This document shows, piece after piece, positions 13,628 to 17,318 of a stretch of DNA of 17,318 bases (position 1 is its first letter; each line of letters starts with the position of its first letter). The notes beneath the pieces are model-generated. The model saw nothing but the letters and a program-made list of their open reading frames with translations, made no database searches and was not told the DNA's origin. The position numbers and the translations under genes are program-made. The stretch spans positions 1 through 17,318 of the forward strand of contig JAGXHO010000099.1 in the NCBI GenBank assembly GCA_024636105.1, read 5' to 3'. Origin of the DNA: Trueperaceae bacterium (GTDB taxonomy: Bacteria > Deinococcota > Deinococci > Deinococcales > Trueperaceae).

Positions 13628-14506
13628 GTGGCCGTCGTGGGCGCGGTGGGCGCGGTGGGCGTGATCGGGGTCGGGCGCATGGGGGCGGCGATGGCGCAGC
13701 GGCTGCGCGAGGACCACGAGGTGATGGGCTACGACGTTCGGGCCGGCGTCGACGTCGGCGTCCCGATGGCGGAGACGGCGGCGACCCTGGCCGAGCGCTG
13801 CGACGTCGTCCTGTTGTCGTTGCCGTCGCCGCAAGCGACGCGCGCGCTGTTCGAGGACCCCGGGTTCCGGCGCGCCTTCACGGCGACGGGCGTCGTCGTC
13901 GTGGACACGAGCACGTCGGACCCGGCTTCGATCCGCGCCTTGGCCGCCGACCTGGGAAAGGCCGGGGCGCGCCTGATCGACGCCCCGGTGCTGGGACGCC
14001 CCGATCGCTGCGGCGCGTGGACGCTGCCGGTCGGCGGCGACGCGGCGGCGGTCGAGCGCGCGCGACCCGTGCTCGACCGCTTGGCGGCCCGGGTCGAGCA
14101 CGTCGGCGCGCTGGGGTCGGGGCATACCGTCAAGCTGCTCAACAACCTGATGTTCGCGGCGATCAACGTCGCGACGGCCGAGGCGATCAGCGCCTGCGAC
14201 GCGTTGGGCATCGATCCCGCGCGCTTCGTCGACCTGATCGCCGGCAGCCAGGCGGCCACGGTGAGCCCGCTCTTCCGCGACCTGGCCCCGCGGATGCTCG
14301 GCGAGCAGCAGCCGACCGTCTTCACCGTGGCGCTGCTCGCCAAGGACCTGCAGCTCGCCGCGCGCATGTGCGAGGACGTGGGCGCGCCGCTCGTCTCGGC
14401 GCGCGCGTCGCAGGTCGTGCTGGCCGGCGCCCTGCGGCTCGGACTGGGAGCGGAGGACTCCGCGGCGCTCGTCGAGTGGTATCGGCAGGGGGGCTCCGGA
14501 GCATAG
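13628..14506 (+). CDS. NAD-binding 3-hydroxyisobutyrate/6-phosphogluconate dehydrogenase-like protein
   Basis: A 292-residue beta-hydroxyacid dehydrogenase. The Rossmann motif GVGRMG is at 14-19, with D36 at the end of strand 2 (NAD preference). The catalytic lysine K169 sits in GHTVKLLNN, with N172-N173 behind it, and a KDLQLA helix follows. The usual substrate loop DAPVSGG is replaced by DAPVLGRPD at 118-126, so the substrate probably differs from hydroxyisobutyrate or tartronate semialdehyde. Start GTG at 13628 is 1 nt after the LarA-like stop, with GGAGA 6-7 nt upstream; in-frame GTGs at 13637, 13646 and 13655 are possible because the N-terminus is a run of 9-nt repeats. Probably co-translated with the LarA-like gene and oxidises or reduces the same hydroxyacid branch. 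Confidence 0.88.
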   Translation: MAVVGAVGAVGVIGVGRMGAAMAQRLREDHEVMGYDVRAGVDVGVPMAETAATLAERCDVVLLSLPSPQATRALFEDPGFRRAFTATGVVVVDTSTSDPASIRALAADLGKAGARLIDAPVLGRPDRCGAWTLPVGGDAAAVERARPVLDRLAARVEHVGALGSGHTVKLLNNLMFAAINVATAEAISACDALGIDPARFVDLIAGSQAATVSPLFRDLAPRMLGEQQPTVFTVALLAKDLQLAARMCEDVGAPLVSARASQVVLAGALRLGLGAEDSAALVEWYRQGGSGA

Positions 14507-14581
14507 GGGCTCGGCCTCCGACGTTCGGCGCGTCGGGACGAACGGGGGCGCGACCCTCGGTCGTTCGCCCGCATCGCAGGT

Positions 14582-14887
14582 TTGGGTGCTGGGCCGTCGA
14601 TTGGTTTGCGCCAGCGCTTGAAGTCGGAGCGGGAGCGTGCGCTGGACCGCGTCGACGACGGCATCAAGGCCACGCTGGCGCGGATCCAGGAGCGGGTCGA
14701 AGCGGGGCGCCACGACGAGGTCGGCGGGCTCAACACGTCGCTGAACGCGCTGTTGACGTCTCGCAAGGTGGTCGCCGGGGTCTCGACGTGGCCGTGGGAG
14801 ACCGAGACGTTGCGCAGCTTCGCGTCGATGCTGCTGTTGCCCATCGCGCTGTGGTTGATCACGCGCTTGCTCGATCGGGTGGTCTGA
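14582..14887 (+). CDS. Small hypothetical protein with C-terminal membrane anchor, possible gene remnant
   Basis: Up to 101 residues from TTG at 14582; the true start is uncertain, and TTG at 14606 is another option. Residues about 10-55 are charged and helical (LRQRLKSERERALDRVDDGIK), then a TWPWETETLRSF segment leads into one hydrophobic helix at about 81-97 ending in LLDRVV. In my recollection this layout resembles the C-terminal end of larger uncharacterised membrane proteins rather than a complete protein. No start codon with a convincing ribosome site or promoter is visible in the 75 nt after the dehydrogenase gene. It could be a small real protein, the decayed tail of a lost gene, or part of a longer transcript from operon C. 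Function unknown. Confidence 0.5.
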   Translation: MGAGPSIGLRQRLKSERERALDRVDDGIKATLARIQERVEAGRHDEVGGLNTSLNALLTSRKVVAGVSTWPWETETLRSFASMLLLPIALWLITRLLDRVV

Positions 14888-14920
14888 GGGACGGCGCGGC
14901 GGCTGGGGCCGTGCGCGCGC

Positions 14921-15448
14921 TCAGCGCCCTTCTTGCCAGCGCTCGAGCTTGCGCGGCAGGTCGAGCAGCCCCAGCATGTCGGCGAAGACGAAGCGCTCCT
15001 CGTCGCCCACCACCACGGTGGCGGGCACCCCGTCGCCGGCGGTCTGCCATACGCGGATGACGCAGACGGCCTCGCTCGGGCTGAGCGGGCGAGCGGCCAG
15101 GATGCGGTGGCGGAGGCGCGAGAAGGGTTCGTAGAAGGCGACGTCCACCGTGCGGACCGGCGCTGGACCTGCCCCGCAGTCGACCGACGCTCCGAAGCGC
15201 GCCGCGCGGCCGGCGTCGTCGTCGAGCACCAGCACCTGCACGGGGACGGCGCGGTCGACCGGTTCGACGCGGAAGGTCCACGGCTCCCCCCGGATCGACT
15301 GGACGTAGTACGCCTTCGACACGGTCGGCGCGGCCACCTCGACCGGTTCGCCCACCGCGGGGAAGAACGGCACGTGTGCCAAGGCCGTGCCGACCAGGGC
15401 CATGCCAAGCAGGGTGAGGGCGAGCGGGGCGAGCAGGCGTCGGCGCAT
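14921..15448 (-). CDS. Exported protein of unknown function
   Basis: A 175-residue protein with a clear Sec signal peptide: MRRR, a hydrophobic core at 5-20 and likely cleavage after TALA at 21-24. The mature part starts HVPFFP and has a beta-rich pattern (SKAYYVQSIRGEPWTFRVEPV, then PVQVLVLDD) that resembles a carbohydrate-binding-like or jelly-roll module, but I do not recognise a named family. Two cysteines in the mature chain (VDCGAG and EAVCVI) could form a disulfide. The ATG at 15448 is preferred over an upstream TTG at 15475 because it begins the signal peptide; the SD-like GAGGGG is directly adjacent. It converges with the small membrane ORF and is divergent from the DinB-like gene. 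Confidence 0.7.
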   Translation of the reverse strand: MRRRLLAPLALTLLGMALVGTALAHVPFFPAVGEPVEVAAPTVSKAYYVQSIRGEPWTFRVEPVDRAVPVQVLVLDDDAGRAARFGASVDCGAGPAPVRTVDVAFYEPFSRLRHRILAARPLSPSEAVCVIRVWQTAGDGVPATVVVGDEERFVFADMLGLLDLPRKLERWQEGR

Positions 15449-15515
15449 CCCCTCAGGTGTACGGCGGCGATCCAAGCGGCACCGTGGGCTGGAGAGCGAT
15501 CGGGACGCGGTCGCC

Positions 15516-15545
15516 TTGACGCCGCCCGTCGTCGTGCCCTACCGT
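15516..15545 (+). promoter_or_regulatory. Predicted leaderless promoter of the DinB-like gene
   Basis: TTGACG (15516-15521), an 18-nt spacer and TACCGT (15540-15545). The -10 ends 9 nt before the ATG at 15555 and no Shine-Dalgarno is present, so the transcript probably starts at or beside the start codon. Confidence 0.5.
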
Positions 15546-15554
15546 CGCCGCACC

Positions 15555-16040
15555 ATGAGCAACCTTGCCGGATACCGCTACCGCGGCGCTCGCGCGCTGG
15601 TAATGCTGCACGAGCGCGAGTTGCGCGCCTTCCTCGTCACCTTCCGACGCGCCCAGGCCTGGGGCGTCTCGCTGCCCGAGACCGCCGATCCGGACTACGC
15701 CTCGCTCGACGCGTTGCTGCGGCACGTGCTGGGCGCGGCGGGCGGGTACCTCACGTGGTCGGCCAAGGTCCTGGAGCTTCCCGACCCCGGCGTCGACCGG
15801 GTGCCGTCGGTCGAGGCGATCGACACCGAGGCCGAGGCGTACCTCGAGCACGTGCTGGACCGCTGGTGGTCGCCGCTGCGCGACGTGCCCGAAGAGCGCT
15901 TCGAAGAGGCGCACAAGTCGAACTGGGGGACGCCGTACAGCGTGGACGCCATGCTCGAGCACGCGGTGGTGCACCCGATGCGGCATGCGTTCCAGCTCGA
16001 GGAGCTGATGGGCGAGGGGGCGAGCGAAGCGAAGGGTTGA
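15555..16040 (+). CDS. DinB-like four-helix protein
   Basis: A 161-residue, mostly helical protein. H57 (LLRHVLGAAGGYL) and H140 and H144 in HAVVHPMRHAFQL give the spaced histidine triad that binds a metal in the DinB/YfiT-like superfamily; H136 precedes them. Members include thiol-dependent S-transferases and many proteins of unknown role, so no reaction is assigned. The start at 15555 is set by the leaderless promoter just upstream and by the family-length match; the frame is open further upstream but without a ribosome site. It converges with the glycosyltransferase, with 10 nt between stops. Confidence 0.75.
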   Translation: MSNLAGYRYRGARALVMLHERELRAFLVTFRRAQAWGVSLPETADPDYASLDALLRHVLGAAGGYLTWSAKVLELPDPGVDRVPSVEAIDTEAEAYLEHVLDRWWSPLRDVPEERFEEAHKSNWGTPYSVDAMLEHAVVHPMRHAFQLEELMGEGASEAKG

Positions 16041-16050
16041 GGCGGAGCGT

Positions 16051-16818
16051 TCAGCGAGCGTGGACGGCGGGCCGCGCGGCGTCCAGCGGGCGTTCCGCGG
16101 CGACCGTCGCGTGGTTCTTGAGTTCGGCGTCGAGGCCGTGCTTGCCCGCGAAGCGGGCGAAGCGCGCCCGGCGGTCGGCGGTGACGTGGCGCGAGCGGTT
16201 GCCCGCGTGCTGCCGGTACGCCACCCCCAAGCCGGGGAGGCGCGCGACCGGTACGCCGACGCCCACGACCCGCAGGTGCCAATCCCAATCGAAGTAGCCG
16301 TCGAGGTCGCGGTCGAGCGGTCCCAGCGCGTCGTGCAGGGCCTTGGGGTAGGCGAGCCCGGCCGTCAGCACGGTGTTGTCGCGGCGGAGGGTCGCCGCGT
16401 CGACCGGTAGGTCGAAGGGGGTGCGGCTGCGCTCCACCGGCACGACCGGGTCGCCTTCGGCGACCTCCACCAACCAGCCCCCGCGCGTCACGAGCGCCGG
16501 ACCGTCGGCGAGCGCGTCGACCACCAAGCCCAGGTGGTCCGCGTCCTCGATCCAATCGTCGTCATCGAGCCAGAGCACCACGTCGCCGCGGGCCGCCTCG
16601 ACCGCCCAGTTGCGGGCGTCCACCTGACCCCGGCCGGGGTTTCGCAGGGTGACGATGCGCGGGTCGCCCCACTCGCGCACCGCCTCCAGCCCCTCGCCGT
16701 CGCCATCGTCGACGACGATCGCCTCCCAGTCGGGGTAGCGCTGCGCCCGCAGCGAGGCGAGCGCGTGGCGCAGCCCGTTGGGCCGTCGGTACGTGGGGAC
16801 GATCGCGCTGACGTGCAT
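16051..16818 (-). CDS. Family 2 glycosyltransferase
   Basis: A 255-residue cytoplasmic GT-A glycosyltransferase. SAIVPTYRRP at 4-13 opens the nucleotide-sugar binding domain, VVDDG is at 35-39, and LDDDDW at 84-89 is the DxD metal site. GYFDWDWHLRV further on fits the acceptor/catalytic-base region of GT2 enzymes. No membrane segment is visible. The ATG at 16818 lacks a Shine-Dalgarno; TACCCT ends 6 nt before it, again suggesting leaderless expression. Upstream in-frame codons on this strand only shadow the pyruvate kinase gene. It is divergent from the pyruvate kinase gene. Acceptor is unknown; a single orphan GT2 gene gives no pathway context. Confidence 0.9.
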   Translation of the reverse strand: MHVSAIVPTYRRPNGLRHALASLRAQRYPDWEAIVVDDGDGEGLEAVREWGDPRIVTLRNPGRGQVDARNWAVEAARGDVVLWLDDDDWIEDADHLGLVVDALADGPALVTRGGWLVEVAEGDPVVPVERSRTPFDLPVDAATLRRDNTVLTAGLAYPKALHDALGPLDRDLDGYFDWDWHLRVVGVGVPVARLPGLGVAYRQHAGNRSRHVTADRRARFARFAGKHGLDAELKNHATVAAERPLDAARPAVHAR

Positions 16819-16927
16819 GATGGGAGGGTACGGAAGGCGCGTCAGGTGCCGGTCAGCGGCTCGGCGAAGCGGTCGGCGCCCATGGCGGAACTGACCTGAC
16901 GCTGACGCGAACGGTGTACGAAGCGCC

Positions 16928-17318
16928 ATGAACCACGCGCCCGCAAACGACCCCAGCGCTCTGCTCGACGCCGTCCTGGAGCTTCGCAGCGAGGTCGACC
17001 AGGAAGCCGAACGACGCCTCGCGGTGTGGGGCGTCGCCGACGCCGAATCGCCGCTGCGCGCCAGCGCCGCGAACCTGGCCCGGTACCTGGCGCTGCGCCG
17101 TCGCGACCTCGCGGGGTTGCAACGAGCTCTGGTCGAGCTCGGTCTGTCGTCGCTCGGGCGCTCGGAGGCGCGGGTCCGGCCGCAGCTCGACGCGGTCGCG
17201 GCCACGCTCGCGGCGCTCGCCGGCCGGTCGGACGCGCCACCGCGGCCCGACGCCGACGCGATGTGGCAAGGGGATCGCCTGCTGCAGGCGCGGGCGCTCG
17301 AGGCACTGGGGCCGCAGC
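16928..17318 (+). CDS. pyk: Long-form pyruvate kinase, N-terminal part (cut by window edge)
   Basis: An open frame from ATG at 16928 to the right edge, 130 codons visible. The visible part is not the catalytic barrel but the helical N-terminal extension found in long pyruvate kinases: an ALLDAVLELRSEV helix, then SAANLARYLALRRRDL at about 48-63, and LVELGLSSLGRSEARV at about 69-84. In that family this is followed by a D/R-rich LLxxRxxxLxGP link into the barrel, seen here as LLQARALEALGP at the edge. The catalytic domain itself lies outside the window, so the call rests on recognition of this extension. There is no Shine-Dalgarno; TACGAA ends 4 nt before the ATG and CTGACG lies 16 nt upstream of it, a possible leaderless promoter. 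Confidence 0.7.
   Translation, partial: MNHAPANDPSALLDAVLELRSEVDQEAERRLAVWGVADAESPLRASAANLARYLALRRRDLAGLQRALVELGLSSLGRSEARVRPQLDAVAATLAALAGRSDAPPRPDADAMWQGDRLLQARALEALGPQ

Noticed and set aside
12160..13680. Minus-strand frame of 506 codons opposite the LarA-like gene
   Set aside because: The plus frame has the LarA motifs and a good ribosome site; the antisense translation has no family features.
1..17318. Mobile element, prophage, defence system or CRISPR array
   Set aside because: No transposase, integrase, regularly spaced repeats or toxin-antitoxin pair was found on either strand.

Overview
The window is GC-rich (roughly 70% by eye) with no rRNA, tRNA, IS element or CRISPR that I can see. 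The SBP signal peptide ends in an AQAQ pattern with no lipobox cysteine, and several genes have a -10 hexamer 5-9 nt before ATG with no Shine-Dalgarno (leaderless type). Both traits suit Deinococcota (Truepera-like or relatives); this is an inference from style, not a proven assignment.

Bases 1-13626/14506 hold one coherent carbohydrate/N-glycoside catabolic locus. Minus-strand operon A (from about 5558 leftward) encodes an ABC importer (MalK-like ATPase, YnjB-like binding protein, two permeases) followed by an ADP-ribosylglycohydrolase that runs off the left edge. A HutC-type GntR regulator (5623-6387, minus) and a divergent MFS transporter (6544-7755, plus) come next. Minus-strand operon B (from about 12100 leftward) encodes an L-fucose-isomerase-like protein, a DeoC/LacD-type class I aldolase, an SDR dehydrogenase and an inosine-uridine-type nucleoside hydrolase, with 4-nt overlaps or very short gaps. 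Divergent plus-strand operon C encodes a LarA-superfamily nickel-pincer racemase/epimerase and a 3-hydroxyisobutyrate-type dehydrogenase.

Three near-identical 14-bp palindromes (consensus AAYGTCATGACATY) lie in the promoters of operon A, the MFS gene and the operon B/C divergent region. They sit in the -35/-10 region each time and are the likely operators of the local GntR protein. They tie the transporters, hydrolases, isomerase, aldolase, dehydrogenases and racemase into one candidate regulon. The inferred flow is import of a ribosyl- or other glycosyl compound, hydrolysis, aldose-ketose isomerisation, aldol cleavage, oxidation and hydroxyacid racemisation. The substrate is unknown and no sugar kinase is visible.

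From 14507 rightward the content changes to unrelated housekeeping or accessory genes: a short orphan membrane-anchor ORF that may be a gene remnant, an exported protein of unknown function, a DinB-like protein, a family 2 glycosyltransferase, and the N-terminal part of a long-form pyruvate kinase cut by the right edge. There is no gene-free stretch over 300 bases; the largest gaps (5422-5622 and 12031-12207) are promoter regions.
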